Below are positions 43,791 through 53,990 of a DNA stretch of 61,197 nt, piece by piece. Every line of letters begins with the position of its first letter. Within the stretch, counting starts at the first letter, position 1. Where the stretch lies: the NCBI GenBank assembly GCA_032718475.1, contig JAUCBJ010007761.1:1-61197 (forward strand), read 5' to 3'. This DNA is from Nemertoderma westbladi (lineage: Eukaryota; Xenacoelomorpha; Nemertodermatida; Nemertodermatidae). The position numbers were made by a program, and so were the translations under genes. The notes beneath the pieces were generated by a model, which worked only from the letters and a program-made list of their open reading frames with translations, had not been told where the DNA came from and did no database searches.

Positions 43791-44585
43791 TTAACCCTAT
43801 TAATACCGGAGCGCCGGGGAGGGGAGGAATGGGGATGGAGTAGGCCTACTTGATTCGCTCCACTCACTCTCCCTATCGACGATTTTTTTTAGGTATAAGA
43901 ATCAAACTGCTTTGCAAATCTGAAAACTACAAATTTTATACGACGTTCCCTTTATGGATAGATCTTTTTACAGAATACAAGCGAACACACCCGAACACAC
44001 TCCAAAAACTGCCTAACACAATCGAACACAGTCGAATATAGAAAGAGCACAAAAAAATAACACCGGGTACCACCTTTTAGATAAAATTAGCCACGCATTG
44101 CTTTTCTATAAGAAAATTCCCGAAATTATTGAATAAAATTGTCGCGAAATTAAATATTAATTTATTTTCAGATCAGGCCTAGCCTAAGCCGACAACTAAT
44201 AATTTAACATAGTAGTAGGCCTAAGTTAAGTGTGATTACCACCGGGACAGAGATCCCTACCGGTACCTGCCACTCTGCCAGGGTGGGTTACCGGGACCCA
44301 GCTCTTTATATTCCAGTGCAGCAGTAGGCAGGTAGGTACCGGTACCTAGTTTGTAGGCTTACCTGATAAGAAATGAATATTTAATTTCGCGACAATTTTA
44401 TTCAATAATTTCGGGAATTCTGTTATAGAAAAGCAACGCGTGGCTAATTTTATCTAAAAATTGGTACCCGGTGATATTTTTTTGTGCTGCTTCTATTTTC
44501 GACTGTGTTCGATTGTGTTCGGCAGTTTTTGGAGTGTGTTCGGGTGTGTTCTTGTGTGTTCGCTTGTGTTCTGTAAAAAGAACTA
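43791..44585. mobile_element. Foldback element with about 205-bp inverted arms
   Basis: The left arm (about 43965-44165) and right arm (about 44375-44583) are inverted copies with few mismatches; they share CTTTTTACAG, a short CGAACACA minisatellite, and TCCCGAAATTATTGAATAAA. The 200-bp loop is rich in CCGGTACC and GGCCTA words. The stretch before it starts TTAACCCTATTAATACCGG (43791), which resembles the piggyBac-like ends of P1-P3, but no matching right end was found. Confidence 0.7.
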
Positions 44586-46842
44586 TCCTCCCTTTATTAA
44601 AGTATAACAATTACCTTTCTTAGATATTACTGTACACTTGTACATGTACAATAACACTTTTGCTATTAGTTTGAGCACATTTTTGAAAATTAATGTAAGT
44701 GTAATATGAATTGTAGAAATGTAGGCCTGCATCTCTACTCCGCATAAGCCTTAACCCTATCACTACGTGGGGGGGGGGGGGGGGGGGGATCGGCCTCTTC
44801 CTAGTTTTTAATTGCTGTACCGGTATCTATGCAACCACATTATGTACCATCCCAGTTTTTTACGAGAATTAGTCAAATTTAATTGCGCATCTTTTGCAAA
44901 AAACGGCGTTGCAATTAGATTTCTACTTTTCAATGTGGGTGCCTCCTCAAAATTTGGTCCCCTGCAGAAATTTTTTTGAAATTTTCGAATTTTACAAGGT
45001 CATTTGTGAGTTAGTAATTCTTTATGTTGGGGCTTTTTTTTATTGATTGTGATTCGTATGGAGCACTCTACTACTCTATATAAGTATGTAAGGGAAGTGG
45101 TACGTCATTTTTGGTGCACTAAAATTACGGCATGGTACTTTAAATTTTCTAAATTGCAATATTCGTTAATTACTCCGAAGTTTTGATTTCGACGCTTTTT
45201 TATGGGTTTTCTGGCCCGCTTAATCGATTGAACGTAATATAGTTGAAGTCTCAAATCGTAGTGGTACATCACTATTATATATTCAGATATTCAGAAAATA
45301 CCACAAGGTTTTCATTTCAACCCATTTTTATAGCTTATCTGGACCGCTGAATCGATTGAAAGTAATATTGAAGCCTCAAGTCTTACTGGTACGTAATTAT
45401 TGGTACACCACAATTAGGGCGTGGTACTTTTTCAAAATTTTGAATAAGTGCCACTCCCTAATTTTGGTGCTCCAAAAAGGACGATCCACTAAGTCTTCAG
45501 GCTTCTATAATACTTTCAATAGATTCAGCGGTCCAGAAAACCTATAAATCTGCGTTGAAATCTCAACTTTGATTTATTTTGCGAATCTCATCTTTTTCAA
45601 TATTTGAAGTGCCACACCCTAATTTTGGTGCTCCAAAAAGGACGATCCACTAAATCCTCAGGCTTCGATAATATTTTCAATCGATTCAGCGGTCCAGAAA
45701 ACCTGTGTTCTGTAAAAAGAACTATCCTCCCTTTATTAAAGTATAACAATTACCTTTCTTAGATATTACTGTACACTTGTACATGTACAATAACACTTTT
45801 GCTATTAGTTTGAGCACATTTTTGAAAATTAATGTAAGTGTAATATGAATTGTAGAAATGTAGGCCTGCATCTCTACTCCGCATAAGCCTTAACCCTATC
45901 ACTACGTGGGGGGGGGGGGGGGGGGGGGATCGGCCTCTTCCTAGTTTTTAATTGCTGTACCGGTATCTATGCAACCACATTATGTACCATCCCAGTTTTT
46001 TACGAGAATTAGTCAAATTTAATTGCGCATCTTTTGCAAAAAACGGCGTTGCAATTAGATTTCTACTTTTCAATGTGGGTGCCTCCTCAAAATTTGGTCC
46101 CCTGCAGAAATTTTTTTGAAATTTTCGAATTTTACAAGGTCATTTGTGAGTTAGTAATTCTTTATGTTGGGGCTTTTTTTTATTGATTGTGATTCGTATG
46201 GAGCACTCTACTACTCTATATAAGTATGTAAGGGAAGTGGTACGTCATTTTTGGTGCACTAAAATTACGGCATGGTACTTTAAATTTTCTAAATTGCAAT
46301 ATTCGTTAATTACTCTGAAGTTTTGATTTCGACGCTTTTTTATGGGTTTTCTGGCCCGCTTAATCGATTGAACGTAATATAGTTGAAGTCTCAAATCTTA
46401 GTGGTACATCACTATTATATATTCAGATATTCAGAAAATACCACAAGGTTTTCATTTCAACCCATTTTTATAGCTTATCTGGACCGCTGAATCGATTGAA
46501 AGTAATATTGAAGCCTCAAGTCTTACTGGTACGTAATTATTGGTACACCACAATTAGGGCGTGGTACTTTTTCAAAATTTTGAATAAGTGCCACTCCCTA
46601 ATTTTGGTGCTCCAAAAAGGACGATCCACTAAGTCTTCAGGCTTCTATAATACTTTCAATAGATTCAGCGGTCCAGAAAACCTATAAATCTGCGTTGAAA
46701 TCTCAACTTTGATTTATTTTGCGAATCTCATCTTTTTCAATATTTGAAGTGCCACACCCTAATTTTGGTGCTCCAAAAAGGACGATCCACTAAATCCTCA
46801 GGCTTCGATAATATTTTCAATCGATTCAGCGGTCCAGAAAAC
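44565..46842. repeat. Near-identical 1139-bp tandem duplication
   Basis: 44565-45703 is repeated as 45704-46842 with about two substitutions and a one-base difference in the G run (20 against 21). The junction joins AGAAAACC to TGTGTTCTG at 45703/45704. It includes the end of the foldback arm and most of a piggyBac-like element (P3). Confidence 0.92.
44751..45703. mobile_element. piggyBac-like MITE P3, first (truncated) copy
   Basis: It starts TTAACCCTATCACTACG then a run of 20 G and ATCGGCC. It has the same subrepeat content as P2 and is cut at the tandem-duplication junction. Confidence 0.82.
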
Positions 46843-47285
46843 CTATAAAAACGCGTTGAAATCAAAAGATGGGGATATTTTCCGAATATTGTATTTTTAA
46901 AAATTTGAAGTGCCACGCCCACTTATTAGTTGCACGAAAAATAGCATCCAGTTCGATTTTCGGAAATGCAATATAATCACATTCGATTCAGCGTAGTGAA
47001 AAACCTACTAATGCTAGCCAACAATGCCACACTATCAGTTTTTAGAATATCAAAAAAATGTATATTTTGTCCTGGGACTACTTCTATTTTTCATGAAAAT
47101 TATTATACCCACCTTATCAACATTTTCATTTTTTTGGATTGGATAATGTTCTTCGATAATTTTTTCACCCACAGCCCAAATTTGGTAGGATTTTATTGGA
47201 TGATTACAAAAATACAGTGGGGGGGCCGAATCGAGCCCCGCCAGTGCTGCTAATGGTCTAAACACCCCAGTGGTAATAGGGTTAA
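45890..47285. mobile_element. piggyBac-like MITE P3, complete copy
   Basis: 1396 bp bounded by TTAA at 45890-45893 and 47282-47285, with inverted ends. The left end reads TATCACTACG where the others read TATTASCACTG, so it is slightly diverged. Subrepeats change orientation near 46590. Confidence 0.85.
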
Positions 47286-47390
47286 TATTCCGATAACCTA
47301 AAACAAATCAGTCATAACTAGGGCCTACTTAGTAGGAGTTGAAAGCATGAGTTGAGACACCGGCAGGTTGAGTTTCGCTGTGAAGTGAGT

Positions 47391-47629
47391 CTAAAGAACC
47401 AGAGTGAGGCCAGCTGCAGTCATGACGTGGACCAATGAGATGACCAGGTTGTTGCCATCATTGTTGCTTGTTGGGTTGACCTTGTTGTCTTCATCATTGA
47501 TGCTAGCTGTAGATGGGTAGTCCGTGTTGTCTACACCATTGATGCTATTTGTCGTTGAGTCGACGTTCTGGTTGCATTTATAAGTATCGCAGCAGTATGT
47601 GACGCAGTCGGGGTCCTCTACTTCTTGGC
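47391..47629 (-). CDS. Terminal exon of a Ly6/uPAR-type GPI-anchored protein
   Basis: On the minus strand a splice acceptor (polypyrimidine-poor but with TTTACAG) ends at 47630, and the exon reads 78 codons from 47627 to a TAG at 47391-47393, with two bases completing a codon from the previous exon. The reading begins with DPDCVTYCCDTYKCN, the C-x(n)-CC-x(4)-CN closing pattern of the three-finger Ly6/uPAR domain. An Asn/Asp/Thr/Ser-rich spacer follows (NNDGNN), then a hydrophobic tail LVISLVHVMTAAGLTLVL, a typical GPI-attachment signal ending at the stop. The protein would sit on the outer cell surface. Upstream exons with the signal peptide and first fingers should lie at higher coordinates on this strand; I could not find them in the window. 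This is the only host-gene segment I can support. Confidence 0.78.
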
Positions 47630-47734
47630 CTGTAAATGATGAAACTAATGTAATTTAATGTACAGTAGTTGAGGTTAAACAAAATCATAGTTTTAATATA
47701 ATTACCCCAATTTAACACACCGATAAGGATTTAA
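47630..47734 (-). other. Start of intron upstream of the Ly6-like exon
   Basis: AT-rich sequence directly upstream (in gene direction) of the acceptor, including TTAACATAA-like branch-point candidates. The interspersed repeat at 47735-48345 would lie in this intron. Confidence 0.5.
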
Positions 47735-48345
47735 CAAGGTGTAGTAAAATAAATTAAGTCTAGTACTGAAGGTATTTAGGTTAATCTTGTATATAATATT
47801 GGAGTATTAAAATGGGTATAATATGGTGTGAGTAAGAAATTAAGGAGTGGAGGAGTGGAGTCAAGTAAGCAAACAGAGGATGAAAGAACAAAACCTACTG
47901 TAGTACTGTATGTTATATGGAATATATGATTGTGTGTTGGTACTGACACGGCACGGCCGTGGAATTATCTTGGTGGAAGGTTGTGTACAGTAAAGGGGGG
48001 TGGATAATAAAACTATTGATAAAAGGCCCTTACATTGCTCGAGAGATAACGGTTGATATGAGAGGTGTTAATATAATAACTATAATAATAAATAATATAA
48101 TAATATAATATAATATATAATAATATAATAAATAAGTCAGATGTTATCAATATTGTATTGTACCATATAACCAGAGACTTGTTGGTGTAGTGGTTCATTC
48201 CTGTATATTTATTATTGTGATATTTACTAAATGAAATATCACTTCTATCGGTATCATAAGTCCTAAATGTTTTGTGTTCGAAGCAAATAAGCATATAAAC
48301 TTTAAGATATTTTTCCAAATCGCACTAACTATACTTATTTGCTTC
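47735..48345. repeat. Dispersed 550-bp repeat, copy 2, with inverted end
   Basis: This matches 4894-5442. It has gained a TAATATAA microsatellite insertion (48070-48130). Its last part (48294-48333) is the reverse complement of 5403-5442 and is flanked by the inverted 12-mers GAAGCAAATAAG (48280-48291) and CTTATTTGCTTC (48334-48345). Confidence 0.85.
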
Positions 48346-48382
48346 ACACTAAGATATCCTCCTGGGATCCTATTCTATCCTT

Positions 48383-48601
48383 AACGTGGTTGAAATAGTA
48401 TTATTGCAATGGACGCAACATATATCTCAACCGGGATTTATCCCAACAGAAGAAAGAACCCTTGGACGAGAACTGAACGAGCCTGTGGTAGTGAATAATA
48501 CTAAACCAATAAAGGATATAATTAGGAGGGTAATAACAGAGAATGTTACATTGACAAACAGAATGAATCATAGCGTGGTACGATTAAAAGCAGTGAAGTA
48601 A
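48383..48601 (+). other. Unassigned open frame of about 70 codons
   Basis: The frame stays open from before 48371 to a TAA at 48599-48601 and has normal-looking composition (PGFIPTEERTLGREL, KPIKDIIRRVI). There is no ATG until late, so if real it is an internal exon or a fragment of an element. I do not recognise a family. Confidence 0.25.
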
Positions 48602-49051
48602 TAACCAGGATGAGGTGTGATATACTGAGTGTAATGGCCAAGCCCAATATAGATACTGCATATTGGTAAGACCTAACAATGGTGCAATAAAGCGTCACCC
48701 CGTAAGTCGATTATTGTAGTTCTGAGATATTCGATAAAAACTGTTTATTTTTTTAGAAAGATGCATCAATTTAGTTGTTGTGTTTTTTGTGAAAAAACGC
48801 AAATATAAATATTACAATACCCGATTTTATTTAAATAATAACTCCCTAATATGTGGCTGTGTAATTAATATATATATCTATTTTATTTACTTTTACTATA
48901 ATGTGCTTCCTATTACTGTATTAATTTTTATAAACTACTTATTTTACTTATCCATTGGATAAATTAAATGCCTTTATATCATTGTGTTTTTTGGTAACTA
49001 AATATATATAGAATTCATATAACTAAACTTTCTATTTAATTTGGAATCACC
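48602..49051. other. AT-rich intergenic sequence, no gene seen
   Basis: No motif or repeat boundary visible; small frames such as 48780-48962 are Ile/Tyr/Phe-rich chance openings. Confidence 0.6.
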
Positions 49052-49247
49052 TTTGAAATATATTGCGGTTTTTTGTAAAAATTCTGACTTATGGTGTTTT
49101 GCCAAAACAAGGGGGAACACCGTTTTCTGGTATTATCCCGTAACTATACGATAGTTGCGGGGTATTGCCTAGAAAACAAGGTATCCTCAATTTGGCAAAA
49201 CACCATAAGTCCGAATTTTTATAAAAAACACGCAAAATATATCAAAT
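49052..49247. repeat. Long hairpin, about 95-bp arms
   Basis: The two arms pair almost throughout: ACTTATGGTGTTTTGCCAA in the left arm has its exact complement in the right arm (TTGGCAAAACACCATAAGT), with a 5-10-base loop near ACTATACGATAGT (49144-49156). The outer part extends to TTGAAATATATTGCG and its partner. No target duplication was recognised. It could be a MITE or the precursor of a small RNA. Confidence 0.8.
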
Positions 49248-49725
49248 TATAGCCAAGGCTAGTATCGTGCGTCCTTAATTATTTAGTGAGTAGTGTGCAG
49301 TTAGTGCGTAGGTAGCTAAATACGTGCTATCTAACATGTTAACTAGCACATGATCAGGTGTTAGTATTACCTGTAAACGCAATAATAACAAATAAGCACA
49401 TACAATATAGTTAACACACTTGCGCACATGTTGAAAATTTTTGAATTCCAAATTCTAAAGTGCTCCATAAGTTTTTGATATTTTGGTATAAATTGCTTCT
49501 AAAATAAGTACGGGACTGTAGTCAAAATCATGTATCAATACAAATTGAACAAAATGTAGCCAAATGCAGAACTATAAGAACAAAATTTAGATTCAAGAAA
49601 GCGGAACTCTAAGTACAAAATATAGCCATGGGTGGTACTCTACAGTAAGAACAAAGTCTAGCTACAGGGTTACAGCTACGTTAAAGTTAAAGTAAAGTTC
49701 ACTTACAGTACGTCATGACGAATAA
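49248..49725. other. Intergenic sequence with a degenerate short repeat
   Basis: Between 49555 and 49680 a motif like AACAAAATTTAG followed by about 30 bases recurs three times. There is no gene. Confidence 0.5.
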
Positions 49726-49872
49726 TTAAAGACTGTTTTTTTCGACTGTACGTGGCAACATTTTGAGCAACTCTATCAGCAACTTGGTGAGCATGTCAGG
49801 TTGCCGATCCATGTGGAGAGCGCAAATGGAGCATTTGCGCCATGCAAGTGCATGGCCGATGGCGTTGGCCAT
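49726..49872 (-). other. Small GC-rich open frame overlapping two hairpins
   Basis: A 48-codon frame (MANAIGHALAWRKC at its start, with C-x2-C) stands out by composition from its AT-rich surroundings. The same DNA holds perfect hairpins at 49820-49840 and 49839-49856, so the open frame may be a side effect of the structured sequence. No family recognised. Confidence 0.25.
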
Positions 49873-50051
49873 GTGGTATTGTTCTAGAATATTACAGTAT
49901 TATTAATGCCATGTAAAGTTAAAAGTTAAAGCCCATGTTGCTGATGGAAAATAACAAATGCCTACCTTGATTTTGTTAAGGTCAGTTTTGTTTATACTTG
50001 AAGGCTTACATATATAAGTATACATGGGCATAATATTCCAAATACTTTTGT

Positions 50052-50085
50052 TGCGCCTGTCGATTCGTATAAATCGACAGGCGCA
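50052..50085. repeat. Perfect 14-bp GC-rich hairpin
   Basis: TGCGCCTGTCGATT (50052-50065) pairs exactly with 50072-50085 around a 6-base loop. A C run (50090-50096) follows. It looks like a rho-independent terminator by shape, but in a nuclear genome it is more likely an element end or a structured RNA. Confidence 0.75.
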
Positions 50086-50099
50086 TAAACCCCCCCAAT

Positions 50100-51666
50100 T
50101 TATATTACTTGTGTATTATTATTTGTGGAAGTAACACATAACCCTAAGCTGGTGGAAGTGGAGCTCTTTTGGAACACACCAGAAATACCAGAGAACATTA
50201 TATTAATTATAATTCTTTGCACTAAAGTGAATTCTTCTTGAAATTATGTGCAAAATTTTCAACCATTCATACGAATCAGTAGTCAGTAATAATAATATAT
50301 ACAGTATTCCACAACAATTAGTTATTGTAAATATATGTTAAATGAACAATTTTTTTGGTGGGTGTGGGGGGGCGGGCGGGGTTGTTGCGTCCGCGCTTGT
50401 TGAAAAGTGTTCACCACAATGTCGGCACTTTGCCAAGAAAATAGCTGAAAATTAAGAAAGCGCACATAATTGTGTTTCTTATATATTTATCTTTAATAGT
50501 TATATCAAAGTAAAATGTTGAACTATGAAGTAAATTGAGATTAATTTGCATTTATTACAATAAATTATTACAATAACAATACGATTCAAAGAGAGATTAG
50601 ACTAAGATAAGACTACAATAAGATTCAAAAAGAGCGCCAATGCGCGTATGGGGGGGGGGGGGGGGGGGTGGTCAGGGGTTCCGGTAAATCCATTTGAAAG
50701 TAAATGTAAAACGAAACCAAATAAAAATACATGAAAATAACAAAATGAAAAACGCAATAATGAGTGTTTCGATTGGTTAATTTTAGTTTCGTTAAATTAA
50801 AAATTAATCATGTACGGTACATAAATTTAATCATATATAAAAATAACGGGAAAATTAATACCCATTGGGTACCGGTACCGGTACTATTATAATGCAATAG
50901 CTTAGTGCCCGGCTGCCCGTTCCACAATAATACTGTAAGGCACTACTAATAAGGCAATACTGATAGTAAATTACTACATACATGAAACGAAATTGAAATT
51001 TCTTTCGTTTTGCAAAAATTAATTCTTCTTAAATATTAATAAACAAATTGAATAATATAGAAAAATAATTGAAAAATTAACAGGGGATCAATCTTCCAGG
51101 TGTTCTTCATAAAAACTGAGTTAAAGTCAATATAGTTTTAATTGTTTCTTCTTTACATTTTGTTATAAAATACTCGATAAACCCTAATTGTGGATCTTCA
51201 ACATTGCCAACATTCTTCTTGATATATTATTATATGCAAAATTTTCAAGCATATTTAAAACAATCGAAAGAGTGAAACCGGTAGTCACACAGCAATTGGA
51301 TGTGGGGCGAGACACGAATGGCGAGCCATCAGCGAACTGATATAATTATACTATGACCGTTTTTCAAAAGTCTGTGTGTGTGTGTCGGAAGCCATAAATG
51401 TCGGAAGCCATAATCTAAATTAATATCTTCAGCTAAATTGTATGGTTGAGTCATTTTGAACGGCCTCTACATGGAAATTAATTATTTAGCACCATACGAT
51501 TAAAGTTATTTTGCACAGAAATTAGATATCTGGAATCCATGTACCCCATTCCATTATAGTTTTTTATTTTTTCAAGTGATTTGCGTTAATAAAGGTATTT
51601 TTTATTGATTTAAACATAATTAACATTGTAAATTCATACGCTGATTCCATTCTCCCCCATAGAGCC
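50100..51666. other. AT-rich intergenic sequence with G homopolymers
   Basis: No gene seen. A G-rich stretch lies at 50357-50390 and a run of about 19 G at 50650-50669. A segment at 50160-50270 resembles the repeat unit at 54000-54120 (both contain CAGAGAACAT and AAAGTGAATWCTTCTTGA). Confidence 0.55.
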
Positions 51667-51669
51667 TAA

Positions 51670-52210
51670 GGCCCCCCTCACACGGAGCAAATTGTTTCTG
51701 TACTTGTTTCTGAAACTTGTTGCTGGACCCCCTCACACACAGAAACAAGTTGCTGCAACTTGTTTCTGCAACTTGTTTCGGAAACTTGTTTCAGCAACTA
51801 GTTGCTGGACCCCCTCACACACAGAAACTTGTTGCACAAGAAAATAACAATTATTTCAAAACAAATAGCTAACATGTCCAGTGATTTATATATAATATCA
51901 AAACACTCAATTTATCGAATATTAGCTCTAATATAAAAATTGGATGTAAAAAGGGTTTTTAAAAAAGTTGCTGGGAATATAACTTCCAGCAACTTGTTGC
52001 TGGACCCCCTCACACACAGAAGTAAGTTTCGGAAACAAGTTGCAGCAACTTGTTGCTGGACTCCTCACACACAGAAACAAGTTTCGGAAACAAGTTGCAG
52101 CAACAAGTTTCTGTGTGTGAGGGGGCCCAGCAACAAGTTTCAGAAACAAGTTGCAGAAACAAGTTGCAGAAACAAGTTGCAGAAACAAGTTGCTCCGTCT
52201 AAGGGGGGCC
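51670..52210. mobile_element. Harbinger-like MITE with internal minisatellite
   Basis: 541 bp with inverted ends GGCCCCCCTCACACGGAGCA (left) and a closely matching right end. The flanking TAA at 51667-51669 and 52211-52213 fits the 3-bp target duplication of PIF/Harbinger elements. Inside, units of GCTGGACCCCCTCACACACA and AGAAACAAGTTGC are repeated in one orientation on the left and the opposite on the right, around an AT-rich core (51840-51960). There is no transposase. Confidence 0.75.
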
Positions 52211-52455
52211 TAAGGCATGGCAAGGGCTGCTGTGCCCAATAATATTTCTTTAAGTTGTACATTACTAACATGGCAAGCTAAAGTCATTGACCAAGCCAGT
52301 GCCTAGGCTAGCACACAAGGACATAACTGTAGTAGTTTTGTAGAAGGAGTAGTGCTCCTTCAATACATCTCAATAGTCAATAGTTATTGAATTATTAATA
52401 AATAAATGTTTTAAAATATATCTTACGAAATATGGTTAATAATTAAAACTTGTCG
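52211..52455. other. Short intergenic spacer
   Basis: No recognisable feature. Confidence 0.5.
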
Positions 52456-52990
52456 CTAACATTCTCGCTATGGGGGTGCTGATTACATTTCTGATGTCAG
52501 TTTTCACGTTTACATAAATCTAGTCTGTCTGTCTGTCGGTCGTTCTGTTAGTCAGTCTGTCAAAACATAAAAAATAATTCAAATTAACTAACATTCTCGC
52601 TATGAGGGTTTTAAGGGGTGCTGATTTCATTTCTGATGTCAGTTTTCAGGTTTACATAAATCTAGTCTGTCTGTTTGTCGGTCTGTCGGTCTTTCTGTCA
52701 GTCAGTCAGTCTGTCAAAACTTAAAAAAGAATACAAACTAACTAACATTCTCGTTATGGGGGTTTTAATGGGTGCTGATTTCATTTCAGATGTCAGTTTT
52801 CACGTTAAATAAATCTAGTCTGTCTGGCTGTCGGTCTTTCTGTCAGTCAGTCTGTCAAAACTTAAGAAAGTATACTAACTAACCAACATTCCCGCTATGG
52901 GGGTTTTAAGGGTTGCTGATTTCATTTCTGATGTCAGTTTACACGTTTACATAAATCTAGTCTGTCTGTCTGTCGGTCTTACTATTAGTA
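52456..52990. repeat. Tandem repeat, about 140-bp units, four copies
   Basis: Units start at CTAACATTCTCGCTATG (52456, 52588, 52742, 52884). Each holds ATGTCAGTTTTCACG and a CTGT/CGGT microsatellite of variable length, which explains the 132-154-bp spacing. Confidence 0.85.
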
Positions 52991-53168
52991 TGTACTACTG
53001 TACTGTGGTTGGCATTACGCCATATACCTAACATTGATAATACAGTCTACAATACAGCTTATTTACAGTACACAATGGATTTTTTCCCATGAAGAGCACT
53101 AAATGTCTTTAATACTGTCCACCAGTATACCTAGACCAAGAGCCTTCCAATAAAACATGTATTCCAGC

Positions 53169-53245
53169 ATGACGTCCACTGCATGTCTTACAGTAGTGTT
53201 GTCCATGGTGACATGCACTGGACGTCATAGGCTCAAAGGGGTTAA
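53169..53245. mobile_element. Possible piggyBac terminus with subterminal inverted repeat
   Basis: Read on the minus strand from 53245 it begins TTAACCCCTTTGAGCC, a piggyBac-style end. A 19-bp inverted pair (53169-53187 and 53210-53228, one mismatch) lies just inside. The opposite end of the element was not found. Confidence 0.5.
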
Positions 53246-53303
53246 GCAACACGGTCCCTACTTCGCCCTGTCGACACCCCAGCCATTTTTCACCAATCCT
53301 TTT

Positions 53304-53580
53304 TTAGAGTTTTTAAATTTTTTTGTTATTGGTGAAAGTTCTAGAACATTAGTAGATATGTTTTTTATGATATCTACCGGTAGTGTTTTTTTGCTAGCTA
53401 GTATTTTTAGAAATTATAAAAATTGTGAAAGTCCATGATATTTCAGGTTAAACTGTTGAAGAATATATTAATGACCAAAATAATTTCCAAAAATTACTAG
53501 CTAGTAAAAAATACTAGCATTATACCATAAAAAATCTACTAAGGTTCTAGAACATTCACTAATATAAAAAAGCACTCAAA
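53304..53580. repeat. Imperfect foldback repeat, about 90-105-bp arms
   Basis: The left arm (53304-53410) contains GTTCTAGAACATTAGTAGAT and CTAGCTAGTATT; the right arm (53495-53580) has the same in inverse. The core is AT-rich. It is non-coding. Confidence 0.65.
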
Positions 53581-53990
53581 ATCACAAAAAATTAAAGGTT
53601 ATGCCGAAACAATCAAATCTTACACACTTAACACACACGAACTAATTTAATGTGTGTATTAGTATGCCTGAATAAATCAAATAGAAATTAAATTAATGAA
53701 CGCTATTTCAACATGAAATCTACGGAATCAATACACAACACACGCACACTACTGAATTTAAAAATTTATATAGATTGCAACTTATATTTGGCTACCTTTT
53801 AATGGGTGACTAATTTAATTATTCACCCCTATATATTTGTAGCCTTTTTAATTTATGCCTCTAATTGAATCAAACATTAAACTAAAATATATGTATCAAT
53901 ATTGATCTGTCTGTAGCTGGTCAATGAATCTCTCATAAATGTGATAATTAGTCGCTGCTCAGTCATTGAACATTTGAACACGTGCTGCTC
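53581..53990. other. AT-rich intergenic sequence, no gene seen
   Basis: No motif or repeat boundary visible. Confidence 0.55.

Noticed and set aside
45356-45547. Identical 63-codon frames at 45356 and 46496
   Set aside because: Product of the 1139-bp tandem duplication within a MITE.
50052-50096. Bacterial rho-independent terminator
   Set aside because: Shape fits, but the window is clearly eukaryotic and no U tract follows.
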